Below, one piece after another: positions 33,245 through 41,104 of a stretch of DNA of 64,000 nt; position 1 is the first letter of the stretch; each line of letters starts with the position of its first letter. A program made the position numbers and the translations under genes. The notes beneath the pieces were generated by a model. The model ran no database searches. It saw only the letters and a program-made list of their open reading frames with translations, and was not told where the DNA came from. Source of the DNA: Aggregicoccus sp. 17bor-14. GTDB taxonomy: Bacteria; Myxococcota; Myxococcia; Myxococcales; Myxococcaceae. The stretch is from the NCBI RefSeq assembly GCF_009659535.1, contig NZ_VJZZ01000023.1:27908-91907 (forward strand). Direction: 5' to 3'.

Positions 33245-34372
33245 CTAGCCGAACAGCTCGCGCACCTTGTCGAAGAAGGTCTTGGAGTGCGGGTGCGTGT
33301 CCTCGCCGGACAGCTCGGCGAACTTCTCGAGCAGCTCGCGCTGCTTGCCGGTGAGCTCGGTGGGGGTCTCCACCACCACGCGCACGTGCTGGTCGCCGCG
33401 CTGCTGGCTGTGCAGGTGCGGGATGCCCTTGCCCTTGAGGCGGAACACCTTGCCCGTCTGGGTGCCGGCCGGCACGGTCATCTTCACCTTGCCGTCCAGG
33501 GTGGGCACGTCGATCTTCGCGCCCAGCGCCGCCTGCGCGAAGGAGACGGGCACCTCGCAGAACACCTCGTACTCCTCGCGCTGGAAGAGCGGGTGCTCGC
33601 GCACGATGACCGTCACGTAGAGGTCTCCCGGGGGGCCGCCGCGCTCGCCCGGCTCCCCCTGCCCGGAGAGGCGCACGCGGGTGCCGTTGTCCACGCCGGC
33701 GGGGATCTGCACCTCGAGCACCTCCTCGCCCGCCACCTTGCCCGCCCCGCGGCACACCTTGCAGGGGTCGGCCACCATGCTGCCCGTGCCGTGGCAGTCC
33801 GTGCAGGGCCGGCTCACCGCGAAGAAGCCCTGGGTGAAGCGCAGCTCGCCCGAGCCGCCGCAGGTGCTGCAGGTCTTGGGGGCCGCCTGGCTCTTGCTGC
33901 CGGTGCCCTTGCAGGTCTCGCAGCTCTTGGGCCGCGGGATGGGGACCTTGGGACGGCAGCCGAAGGCCGCCTCCTCGAAGGAGATCTCCAGGTTGTAGCG
34001 CAGGTCCGCGCCGCGGTTGGTCGCCCGGCGGCCGCCGCCGCGCTGCTGACCGAAGATCTCTCCGAAGATGTCCCCGAAGATGTCGTTGATGTTGACGCCG
34101 TGGAAGCCGCCGGCGCCGCCCATGTCACCGAAGGGGTTGCCCGCGTGGCCGAAGCGGTCGTACTTCGCGCGGCGGTCCGGGTCGCTCAGGACCTCGTACG
34201 CCTCGCTCGCCTCCTTGAACTTCTCCTCGGCCTCTGGATTCCCCGGGTTGCGGTCCGGGTGGTACTGCAGCGCCACCTTGCGGAAGGCGCTCTTGAGCTC
34301 CTGGGCTGCACAGGTCCGCTGGACGCCCAGCACCTCGTAGTAGTCGCGCTTCTGTCCTGCCGCTGCTGGCAT
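33245..34372 (-). CDS. dnaJ: Chaperone protein DnaJ (Hsp40, class A)
   Basis: 375 residues, standard length. Co-chaperone that delivers clients to DnaK and stimulates its ATPase. J domain at residues 10-72 with HPD at 38-40; G/F-rich segment (GNPFGDMGGAGGFHG); four zinc-finger repeats CETCKGTG, CSTCGGSG, CTDCHGTG and CKVCRGAG; and two C-terminal substrate-binding domains ending before a short tail. Ribosome site GAGGGA. No dnaK or grpE is adjacent; the only Hsp70 in the window is the PilZ fusion at 21263-24196. An inverted repeat 38-61 bp upstream may control it. Confidence 0.97.
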   Translation of the reverse strand: MPAAAGQKRDYYEVLGVQRTCAAQELKSAFRKVALQYHPDRNPGNPEAEEKFKEASEAYEVLSDPDRRAKYDRFGHAGNPFGDMGGAGGFHGVNINDIFGDIFGEIFGQQRGGGRRATNRGADLRYNLEISFEEAAFGCRPKVPIPRPKSCETCKGTGSKSQAAPKTCSTCGGSGELRFTQGFFAVSRPCTDCHGTGSMVADPCKVCRGAGKVAGEEVLEVQIPAGVDNGTRVRLSGQGEPGERGGPPGDLYVTVIVREHPLFQREEYEVFCEVPVSFAQAALGAKIDVPTLDGKVKMTVPAGTQTGKVFRLKGKGIPHLHSQQRGDQHVRVVVETPTELTGKQRELLEKFAELSGEDTHPHSKTFFDKVRELFG

Positions 34373-34409
34373 TCCCTCAAACCCCTGGATTCTCTCAGCT
34401 TTTTCGCTG

Positions 34410-34433
34410 GTTATAGGCCTGGGTCACTATAAC
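34410..34433 (-). promoter_or_regulatory. Inverted repeat upstream of dnaJ
   Basis: Perfect 7-bp arms GTTATAG (34410-34416) and CTATAAC (34427-34433) separated by 10 bp, 38-61 bp before the dnaJ start. It is A+T-rich relative to the surroundings and each arm contains a TATAAC-like -10 sequence. It is not the CIRCE element (TTAGCACTC-N9-GAGTGCTAA). Probably a promoter/operator. Confidence 0.45.
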
Positions 34434-34475
34434 GCAGGGAAATCGCGGGGCAATCCAGAGGGTGCAGCCCGCCTG

Positions 34476-34916
34476 CTAGACCGTCCAGACGCGGTTGGGG
34501 GTCAGCTCCATGCGGGCGAGCCGGCGCTTGAGCACCGGGTCCACCGCGCCGCTGGAGGCCCACTTGGGGACCACGAAGTGCAGCTCGGCGTTGTAGAGCT
34601 TCGCGGCGCTGGACAGGAGGCTCCAGCGGTTCTCGGCCGCCGGGTCCTCCACCATCTCCGGGGTGACGATCTCCAGGATGATGGGGGTGCGGGCGGTGTC
34701 CGACTGGCGGCAGGTGAAGTCGGGGCGGTGGTCCTCGATGGTGCCGGAGAGCACGGGCGGAGGCATGAAGCCCGGGAGGCGCGCCTTGATGTCCGTGTAG
34801 CCGACGGTGCGGAAGTACTCCGCCATCAGCCACAGCAAGCGGCGCCGCTCCTCGTCCTCGACGACGGGCTCGCAGCCTGCGCTGAAGAGTGCCTCTTTTT
34901 CGTTGTTGGTCTCCAT
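34476..34916 (-). CDS. Hypothetical protein, 146 aa
   Basis: Starts METNNEKEALFSAG at ATG 34916 with a ribosome-site-like CAGGTG. Contains ARLPGFMPPPVLSG, HRPDFTCRQSDTARTPIILEIVTPE and AELHFVVPKWA. The order of acidic residues and the D...E-V/I pattern (PDFTC, then ILEIVT) resembles a restriction-endonuclease-like (PD-(D/E)xK) core, but the lysine spacing is not convincing. Cytoplasmic. Lies upstream of dnaJ on the same strand, 103 nt away, probably as a separate transcript given the inverted repeat between them. Family not recognised. Confidence 0.65.
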   Translation of the reverse strand: METNNEKEALFSAGCEPVVEDEERRRLLWLMAEYFRTVGYTDIKARLPGFMPPPVLSGTIEDHRPDFTCRQSDTARTPIILEIVTPEMVEDPAAENRWSLLSSAAKLYNAELHFVVPKWASSGAVDPVLKRRLARMELTPNRVWTV

Positions 34917-35070
34917 GGCACCTGAAAAGTGAGTGCAGGAGCTGGGCCGGACAATGAACGTCGCCTGGAACGAGGTGGGCGGTTCGAGGGGCAGCCAGGT
35001 GAGCTCCCGCGACTGTCCACCCGCACGGAGGGCGCCTTGCACTGCTCGATGTGAGAAAGTGCGCGCCGCC

Positions 35071-36840
35071 GTGGCCCCCCGTCCCCGCCCCTCCCCCCAG
35101 GTCTACCGCCGGCTCCTGCGCCACGTGTGGCCCTACCGCCGGCTCCTGCTCGGCGGCACGCTCGCCGCGCTCGCCGTGGCGGCCGCCGCCAGCGCCTACG
35201 CCTACCTGGTGGGCCCCCTGCTCAAGGCGGTGCTCACGGATCAGCCGGTGAGCGTGGCGGGGATGCACATGCAGGGGCGCGCGCTGCTGCGCGTGCTGCC
35301 GCTGCTGCTGGTGGGCGTGGCGGCGGTGAAGGCGCTCGCGCAGTTCCTGCAGGGGGGCCTCATGCAGCGGCTCGGCCAGCGGGTGATGGCGGACCTGCGC
35401 GAGGACCTCTACCAGCGCCTGCTCGCGCAGCCCCCCGCCTTCTTCGAGCAGCGCCACTCCGGCGAGCTGCTGCACCGCTTCACCGGCGACGTGCCCCTGG
35501 TGGAGTTCGCCGTCACCCAGGCGCTCGGCTCGTACCTGAAGGACGGCCTCCAGGTCCTCTCGCTGCTCGTCACCTGCCTGGTCATTGACGCGAAGCTGTT
35601 CCTGCTCACCTTCATCGTGGTGCCCTTCACGGTGCTGCCCATCACCCGCTTCGCGAAGTCGCTGAAGAAGGTGGCGCACCGCTCGCAGTCGAGCCTCGGC
35701 CACCTCACCCGCCTCACCGCCGAGCAACTGCAGAACCTCACCGTGGTGCAGGCCTACGGGGGCCAGGCGCGCGCGCTCGCCGCCTACGACGCCGAGAGCG
35801 AGCACTACCTGCGCGCGATGCGCCGCTCGCTCTTCATCCGCGGCATCACCAGCCCCACGCTCGAGGTGCTGGGGGTGGGCGGCGTGGCGCTCGCCATCAG
35901 CTACGGCACGCGCGCCGTCGCGCACGACCCCGAGCTCGCCGGGCGCCTGCTCTCCTTCCTCGCCGCGGTGCTGCTGCTCTACGGGCCGGTGAAGGCGCTG
36001 AGCGCCACCGCGAACCACGTGCTCTCGGGCCTGGTCGCCGCCGAGCGCCTCTTCTCGCTCGTGGACGCCGAGAGCCCTCCGGACGTGGGCGCCGAGGCCG
36101 CGCCGCTCACCGGCGCCCTCGAGGTGCAGGACCTGGAGGTGACGTACGGGGACGGGCGCCGCGCGCTCGCGGGCGTGAGCTTCCGGGTGCCCGCCGGCGC
36201 GCGCGTGGCCCTGGTGGGCGCGAGCGGCGCGGGCAAGAGCACCCTCTTCAGCGTGCTGCTGGGCTTCGTGCACCCCTCGGGCGGCCGCGTGCTGTGGGAC
36301 GGGGAGCCGCTGTCGGGCTTGCGCGTGGGCAGCGTGCGCGCACAGGCCGCGTGGGTGCCGCAGGAGCCCGTGCTCTTCAGCGGCACCGTGCGCCACAACC
36401 TGCTCTTCGCCAGGCCCCACGCCACGGACGCCGAGCTGTGGGAGGCGCTGCGGCTCGCGCACGCGGAGGACTTCGTGCGCGAGCTTCCCCAGGGACTCGA
36501 GGAGCCGGTGGGCGAGCGCGGCGCGCGGCTCTCGGGTGGGCAGCGCCAGCGCCTCGCGCTCGCGCGCGCCTTCCTCTGCCGCCCGAGCCTGCTGCTGCTG
36601 GACGAGCCCACGAGCGCGCTGGATGCCGCGAGCGAGGCCGCGGTGGGCGCGGGCCTGCAGGCGCTGATGCGCGGGCGCACCGTGCTCGTCATCGCGCACC
36701 GGCTCTCCACCGTGCGCGATGCGGACCTCATCGTGGTGCTGGATGGGGGCCGCGTGGTCGAGGCGGGCACCCACGCGGAGCTGGTGGCCCGCCGCGGCCG
36801 CTACGCGCAGCTGCTGGGTGAAGGGGCAGTGGCTGCGTGA
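35071..36840 (+). CDS. ABC exporter, fused membrane and ATPase domains (MsbA-like)
   Basis: 589 residues, a half-transporter that should work as a homodimer. Six-helix type I exporter membrane domain (residues about 20-330), then ATPase: Walker A GASGAGKST (383-391), Q-loop WVPQEPVLFSG, signature LSGGQRQRLALARA (from 487), Walker B LLLLDEPTSALD and the H-loop IAHRLST. Closest general type is MsbA/lipid or drug exporters; substrate unknown. The frame is open upstream; GTG 35071 is chosen as the start closest to the first helix, GTG 35059 is an alternative. It ends 12 nt from the convergent gene at 36853. Confidence 0.9.
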   Translation: MAPRPRPSPQVYRRLLRHVWPYRRLLLGGTLAALAVAAAASAYAYLVGPLLKAVLTDQPVSVAGMHMQGRALLRVLPLLLVGVAAVKALAQFLQGGLMQRLGQRVMADLREDLYQRLLAQPPAFFEQRHSGELLHRFTGDVPLVEFAVTQALGSYLKDGLQVLSLLVTCLVIDAKLFLLTFIVVPFTVLPITRFAKSLKKVAHRSQSSLGHLTRLTAEQLQNLTVVQAYGGQARALAAYDAESEHYLRAMRRSLFIRGITSPTLEVLGVGGVALAISYGTRAVAHDPELAGRLLSFLAAVLLLYGPVKALSATANHVLSGLVAAERLFSLVDAESPPDVGAEAAPLTGALEVQDLEVTYGDGRRALAGVSFRVPAGARVALVGASGAGKSTLFSVLLGFVHPSGGRVLWDGEPLSGLRVGSVRAQAAWVPQEPVLFSGTVRHNLLFARPHATDAELWEALRLAHAEDFVRELPQGLEEPVGERGARLSGGQRQRLALARAFLCRPSLLLLDEPTSALDAASEAAVGAGLQALMRGRTVLVIAHRLSTVRDADLIVVLDGGRVVEAGTHAELVARRGRYAQLLGEGAVAA

Positions 36841-36852
36841 GCGCGTCGGGGA

Positions 36853-37671
36853 TTACTCGGCCCGGCTCAGCTGCCCGCCCATCGCCCACACCAGCGCGAC
36901 GACGAAGGCGACCGCGAAGAGCAGGAAGATGACGAGGTACACGAGCCCCTCGCGCGGGTAGTACGAGGTGCTGCTGGCCCCGCGCGGCACGCGCGCCTGG
37001 GCCTGGGTCAGCTCCGAGCGCAGGTTGAGCAGCAGCGCGTCCGTGCCGGAGTACGGCGCGAGCGCACGCACCGCGATGGCGAGCCGGTCCGGAAGAACGC
37101 GCGGGTCGGCGACCGCATGCGGCACCGCGCCTGGCCGCCACTCCGAGCGTCCCGTGCGCACGCCCTCGCCCCGGTCCCAGAGGAAGGCCTCGCCGAGCAC
37201 GTGCAGCTCCTGGTGCTGCGGTCGGCCCGCGGCATCCAGCTGCGAGCGCAGCAGCACGCCGTCCTCCGGCGCGTGGTGCACCCAGCCGCCCCCTGCGTCC
37301 GCGGGCGTGGTGCGCACGAGCAGCTGCACCGCGGCGTCGATCTGCTCGGCAGTGGGGCGCTCCAGCTCGGTGGGGGGCGCGGTCGGGGCGTGGGTCGGGC
37401 TCATGGACCGACGTTCTAGTACGTCCGGGCCGGCCGCACGTGTGGTCACGTCTGCCAGGAGCAGGGACAGCAGGTGCTGGCATGCCTCTGCTTCGGTGTC
37501 GAAGCGCTGGAGCCCGGTCTCCTGCCCGCGCTCGCTGTAGAAGACGGACCAGCGACCATCGGCCTCGCGACGCAGCACCGAGGCTTCGTCGGGGTGGCCG
37601 CCTTCGAGGCTGTAGGCGTCGGGGCGAACGCGTTCAGCATCGAGACGCGCGCGGAGTCCTGCTCGGTTCAT
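36853..37671 (-). CDS. Hypothetical tail-anchored protein with an N-terminal YSERG-containing module
   Basis: 272 residues. Residues 1-80 form a compact module (DAYSLEGGHPDEASVLRRE, then VFYSERGQETGLQRF and EACQHLLSLLLAD) that I have seen as a stand-alone small protein in other high-GC bacteria. Residues 90-235 look like a separate soluble domain, and a single C-terminal membrane helix (LVYLVIFLLFAVAFVVALVWAM) anchors it with a very short outside tail. AGGGAG lies before the ATG at 37671. An internal ATG at 37404 could start a shorter protein of only the second domain and anchor. Function unknown; the fusion suggests the soluble domains act at the inner face of the membrane. Confidence 0.7.
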   Translation of the reverse strand: MNRAGLRARLDAERVRPDAYSLEGGHPDEASVLRREADGRWSVFYSERGQETGLQRFDTEAEACQHLLSLLLADVTTRAAGPDVLERRSMSPTHAPTAPPTELERPTAEQIDAAVQLLVRTTPADAGGGWVHHAPEDGVLLRSQLDAAGRPQHQELHVLGEAFLWDRGEGVRTGRSEWRPGAVPHAVADPRVLPDRLAIAVRALAPYSGTDALLLNLRSELTQAQARVPRGASSTSYYPREGLVYLVIFLLFAVAFVVALVWAMGGQLSRAE

Positions 37672-37809
37672 TCTCGCTCCCTGAGCGTGCGCTCACGCTC
37701 TCCCGGGTGCAGCGGCGCACCTGCATCGTGGGGACGAAACCCCTGCGGAGACCACCCTACTCCTCCGCGGCCTTGCGCAAGGGTCCCACGCGCGCGAGCC
37801 TCCGCGGCC

Positions 37810-38571
37810 ATGGACCTGGGACTCAAAGGACGCGTGGCGCTGGTGACGGGGGCGAGCCGCGGCATCGGCGCGGGCATCGCGGCGGGGCTCGCCGCGGAAG
37901 GGTGCCGGCTCGTGCTCGTGGCCCGTGGGAAGGAGGCACTGGAGGCGCACGCCGCCTCCTTGCGCGCGAAGGGCGCCGAGGTGCACGCGCTCTCGCTCGA
38001 CCTGCTCGAGCCCGAGGCCGCCGCGCGCAGCGTGCAGGAGACCCTCGCGCGCTTCGGCCAGCTGGACGTGCTGGTGCACAACCTGGGCGGCAGCCGCGAG
38101 GGCGACGACGACGCGGCGTGGGACTTCACCCTGGACGTGAACCTGGGGGTGGGCGTGCGGCTCGCGCGCGAGGCGGGCGCGCACATGAAGGCGCGGAGGC
38201 AGGGCGTGATGCTCTTCGTCACCTCCATCTCCGGCTCGGTGGTGGGCGGCAGCAAGCCCGCCTACAACGTGGCGAAGGCGGCGGAGATCATGTTCGCGCG
38301 CACGCTCGCGCACGACCTCGGGCCGCACGGCATCCGGGCGAACTCCATCTCGCCCGGCTCCATCCTCTTTCCCGGCGGCAGCTGGGACCGCCGCATGAAG
38401 GCGGACCCCCAGCGCATCGAGGCCTTCCGCGAGGAGAACTTCCCCCTCGGCCGCTTCGGCACGGTGGAGGAGGTGGCCCACGTCGTCACCTTCCTCGCCT
38501 CCGACCGCGCGAGCCTCGTGAGCGGCGCGGACATCCGCGTGGACGGCTGCCAGCTCTACCCGTCCGTGTAG
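37810..38571 (+). CDS. Short-chain dehydrogenase/reductase (SDR)
   Basis: 253 residues. Classical SDR: cofactor motif TGASRGIG (13-20), NLGG in place of NAG, catalytic serine in VTSISGS, Y152-N-V-A-K156, then the conserved ISPGSI. It should oxidise or reduce an alcohol/ketone with NAD(P)H; the basic residues after the second strand (ARGKEAL) suggest NADP preference. Substrate unknown. Ends 7 nt from the convergent protease homologue. Confidence 0.92.
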   Translation: MDLGLKGRVALVTGASRGIGAGIAAGLAAEGCRLVLVARGKEALEAHAASLRAKGAEVHALSLDLLEPEAAARSVQETLARFGQLDVLVHNLGGSREGDDDAAWDFTLDVNLGVGVRLAREAGAHMKARRQGVMLFVTSISGSVVGGSKPAYNVAKAAEIMFARTLAHDLGPHGIRANSISPGSILFPGGSWDRRMKADPQRIEAFREENFPLGRFGTVEEVAHVVTFLASDRASLVSGADIRVDGCQLYPSV

Positions 38572-38578
38572 CGCGCGT

Positions 38579-39514
38579 TCAGCGCTCGAAGAGGGCGCGG
38601 GCGCCCGGGTAGTCCACGGTGATGCGGAAGTAGTGCAGCGCGCTGCCGCCCAGCGCACCCTCGGTCGGCTTGTCCATCCACTGCGCCATGTACTCGTGGA
38701 AGGCGCGGTCGGGGCGCAGCGTGAACCACACGGGGCCCACCTCGTGGCCCGCGACGCTCAGGTGCGGCACCTGGATCATCGGCGCGCCGGTGCCCGCCTC
38801 CGCCGCCTCCACGTAGCGCCAGTCCGGGTGCCGGCTGCGCCAGCGCTCCGCCACGCTCTTCGTGATGAAGCTGGTGGCGCGCTCGCCCGCGGCCACCTTC
38901 AGCGCCTTCGCCGCGTCCGCAGTGAGGCGCGTCTGGGCGCCGGTGTCGAAGAGCAGGTCCAGCGGCTCTCCGTCCACCTGCACCTGGATGCGCGCGAACG
39001 CCGTCTCACGCTTGCCGTCCTTGCCCACGCGGAACCCCAGCGGCACCACGTGTGTGCCCTCCATCGGCGGGGCCTTCGCGTGCAGGAGCAGCTGTCCGCG
39101 GGGATAGTCGAAGGTCCACACGCGCCCCGCGAACCACTCCTGCCCGAGCATTCCGTCCCAGCCCGCCGGCACCGGTGAGCCCTCCTGCTTCGGCATCACC
39201 CCGAAGGTGCCCTCGAGCGGCGCGGGGATGCCCTGGCCGGGGCGGAACTCGGGCAGCGCGGTGAGCACCTCGCGCTTCTCCTCTCCTTGCGCCTCGGTGC
39301 GCGTGGGGAGCTTCAGCTCCTGGGCCACGGCCTGCGTGAGCCACAGCCCGCCGCCGGTGTCCGTGTAGAGGTTGAGCGTGCGGCCGGAGCGCGTCACCGG
39401 CCGCGCGAAGAAGGTGCCCTCGACGAGGCGCGCGGGCAGGCGCTGCACGGAAGGCCGGGCCTCGGGTGAGGCGCCCGCGACGGAGAGCAGGACGGCGAGC
39501 GTGGGCAGGTTCAT
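38579..39514 (-). CDS. Two-lobed aspartic protease homologue (tandem retropepsin-like domains)
   Basis: 311 residues with a signal peptide. Two retropepsin-type lobes are present, each with a DTG motif: NLYTDTGGGLWLT (D52) and LLFDTGAQTRLT (D190). Each lobe ends in the matching second-half signature, GMLGQEWFAGRVWTFDYPRG (from 121) and GALGGSALHYFRITVDYPG near the C-terminus. Both catalytic aspartates are therefore in one chain, as in pepsin, whereas most bacterial relatives are single lobes that dimerise. Exported, so it should act in the periplasm or outside. Proteolytic activity is likely but unproven; substrate unknown. No ribosome site seen before the ATG. Confidence 0.8.
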   Translation of the reverse strand: MNLPTLAVLLSVAGASPEARPSVQRLPARLVEGTFFARPVTRSGRTLNLYTDTGGGLWLTQAVAQELKLPTRTEAQGEEKREVLTALPEFRPGQGIPAPLEGTFGVMPKQEGSPVPAGWDGMLGQEWFAGRVWTFDYPRGQLLLHAKAPPMEGTHVVPLGFRVGKDGKRETAFARIQVQVDGEPLDLLFDTGAQTRLTADAAKALKVAAGERATSFITKSVAERWRSRHPDWRYVEAAEAGTGAPMIQVPHLSVAGHEVGPVWFTLRPDRAFHEYMAQWMDKPTEGALGGSALHYFRITVDYPGARALFER

Positions 39515-39647
39515 GTGGGCATGTCCAGGCGTGAAGGGCCGCAGCAGCGGCCACCTGGAGTACGCCCAAAGGGCGCCCGCATTGCGGCCCCCATCGTGAA
39601 GAAGTGTGTCTCAGCGTGCAGCCGTGCACCCAGGGGGGCGCCGCCGC

Positions 39648-40436
39648 TCAGCGCGCCGCGGGCCGGCCCAGCCCCACACTCTTGCCCAGCTCGAGCGCGA
39701 GCGCGCGCAGCTCCTCGACGCCCGTGGCATTCGGGCTCGTGTCGAACACGACCTCGTACGCGAGCCCTGCCTGGTTGATGGCCTCCGAGCGCGGCACGCG
39801 GGCGCGGGCCACCGGCACGCTGAGCTCGGCGAGCGCGCCCTCCATCGCCTCGTTCGTCGCGGTGGTGCGCCGGTCCCACAGGTTCACCACGGCCATCAGC
39901 GTGCCGCCGTCGCGCCCGCCGTCGCGCACCTCGCGCCACGCGGTCTCGATCTCCCCGAGCCCCTGCAGCGCGAAGGCACCCGTGGGCACCGGGGCCACCA
40001 CCGTGTCCGCGTACGCGAGCACCGCCTCCGTGTACGCGCCGATGTTGGGCGGCGTGTCGATGACCACCACGTCCGGCGTCCAGGAGAGCGTCTTGAGGGC
40101 GCGTGGCAGCGCCTGCAGGCGGTGGCCCCACGAGAACAGCTCGCGCTCGATGGCCGCCATGCGCAGGCAGGCAGGCGCGATGAAGAGGTGCTCGGGGCGC
40201 TTGGGCGCGGGCACCAGCACCTCGTCGAGCCGGTGGCGCGGGCGGGGGCCGAAGGTGTCGCCCACGCAGGGGCGGTCGCCGGGCTCCAGTCCCAGGACGA
40301 GGCTCGCGTGCGCCTGGGGGTCCAGGTCCAGCAGCAGCACCCGGTGCCCCGCGTCCGCGAGCGCCGCGGCCGTGTGCACGCACAGGGTGGTCTTACCCAC
40401 GCCGCCCTTGATGGTGGAGAACGCAATCGAAGCCAT
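39648..40436 (-). CDS. ParA-family ATPase (orphan)
   Basis: 262 residues. MinD/ParA-type ATPase: deviant Walker A KGGVGKTT (residues 10-17), DLDPQAHAS, VVVIDTPPNIGAYTEAVL (Walker B and switch) and VAPVPTGAFALQGL. The family positions plasmids, chromosomes, chemoreceptor clusters or carboxysome-like cargo on the nucleoid. No ParB or cargo gene is adjacent and no parS-like site (TGTTTCACGTGAAACA type) is seen, so it is not the chromosome-partitioning ParA. Start ATG 40436 with GAGAAG upstream. Divergent from the lipase-like gene across a 668-bp region with strong palindromes. Confidence 0.9.
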   Translation of the reverse strand: MASIAFSTIKGGVGKTTLCVHTAAALADAGHRVLLLDLDPQAHASLVLGLEPGDRPCVGDTFGPRPRHRLDEVLVPAPKRPEHLFIAPACLRMAAIERELFSWGHRLQALPRALKTLSWTPDVVVIDTPPNIGAYTEAVLAYADTVVAPVPTGAFALQGLGEIETAWREVRDGGRDGGTLMAVVNLWDRRTTATNEAMEGALAELSVPVARARVPRSEAINQAGLAYEVVFDTSPNATGVEELRALALELGKSVGLGRPAAR

Positions 40437-40684
40437 GGCGCTTCTCATACACCGCCCGCGCGCCCGGGCGCAGGGTGGGCCCGCGGACCACACCGCTGCG
40501 ACGGCAGGTCGCTTCCTCGGCCCCTGGAGGAGACGGGCGGGACGGTGGAGCTTCGCCCTGCCGAGCGCGCACGGGCGTCGGTCTGCGCGGCGCTCCGGGG
40601 GCGCACGGCGCTGGACGAAGTGTTCCGTCCACGCCCTCCGCGCCTCGATCTAGGCCGCTCCCGGCTACCCGAGCCCTCGAGGAG

Positions 40685-40697
40685 GGTAGGGCCTACC
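40685..40697. promoter_or_regulatory. 13-bp perfect palindrome
   Basis: GGTAGG-G-CCTACC, 6-bp arms around a central G, 248 bp from the ParA start and 408 bp from the lipase-like start. Possible operator half of the larger regulatory region. Confidence 0.35.
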
Positions 40698-40783
40698 GGA
40701 AAACCCCCGACATCTCAGAACAGGCGCGCGCAACTTCGCGGCCGGAGGGGTGCCCCTGCCGGTCGCAGGTCGGTGCGCCGACA

Positions 40784-40814
40784 AACCTCGGGAGTTTTCA
40801 AAACCCCCGAGGTT
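40784..40814. promoter_or_regulatory. 31-bp near-perfect palindrome
   Basis: Arms 40784-40798 and 40800-40814 around a central C: the outer nine bases AACCTCGGG / CCCGAGGTT pair perfectly, then one mismatch, then GTTTT / AAAAC-type pairing. 14 of 15 positions match. Because it lies upstream of two divergent genes it is unlikely to be a terminator; a repressor site or structured leader is more plausible. Its right arm contains the second copy of the AAAACCCCCGA direct repeat. Confidence 0.55.
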
Positions 40815-41104
40815 CGTATTTAGCGACGCACAGCACTTCGCCCGACACCCCTCCCCTCTCACGCATCCCCGGAGCGCCTCGGACGGCGACGCCCTGCCGG
40901 AATTGGGCACGGGCGGAAGGAGCCCGTCCCCTCCGCGCTCCTTTCCCTGCCAGTGACGTGCGGGGCAGTACCGACGTCTCGTGCACCCCCTCGAGCAAGG
41001 CCAGCGTCCAGCACCCGGCGCCCGTGCCACGCCGTCCCTGCGCCCGTGGGAGCGCTCGGGCATGCTCGCCCGCGCAGCCGCTCACTCTGGAGGGGGACCA
41101 CACC

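Larger units (their letters stand above)
40437..41104. other. 668-bp gene-free divergent region with palindromes
   Basis: Lies between the ParA gene (leftward) and the lipase-like gene (rightward). No believable coding frame. Holds a 13-bp palindrome (40685-40697), an 11-bp direct repeat AAAACCCCCGA at 40700-40710 and 40800-40810 exactly 100 bp apart, and a 31-bp near-perfect palindrome (40784-40814). It is unusually long for a promoter region in this window. Confidence 0.7.

Noticed and set aside
39648..40436. ParA as a sign of a plasmid or chromosome origin
   Set aside because: No ParB, parS-like site, DnaA boxes or replication gene is nearby.
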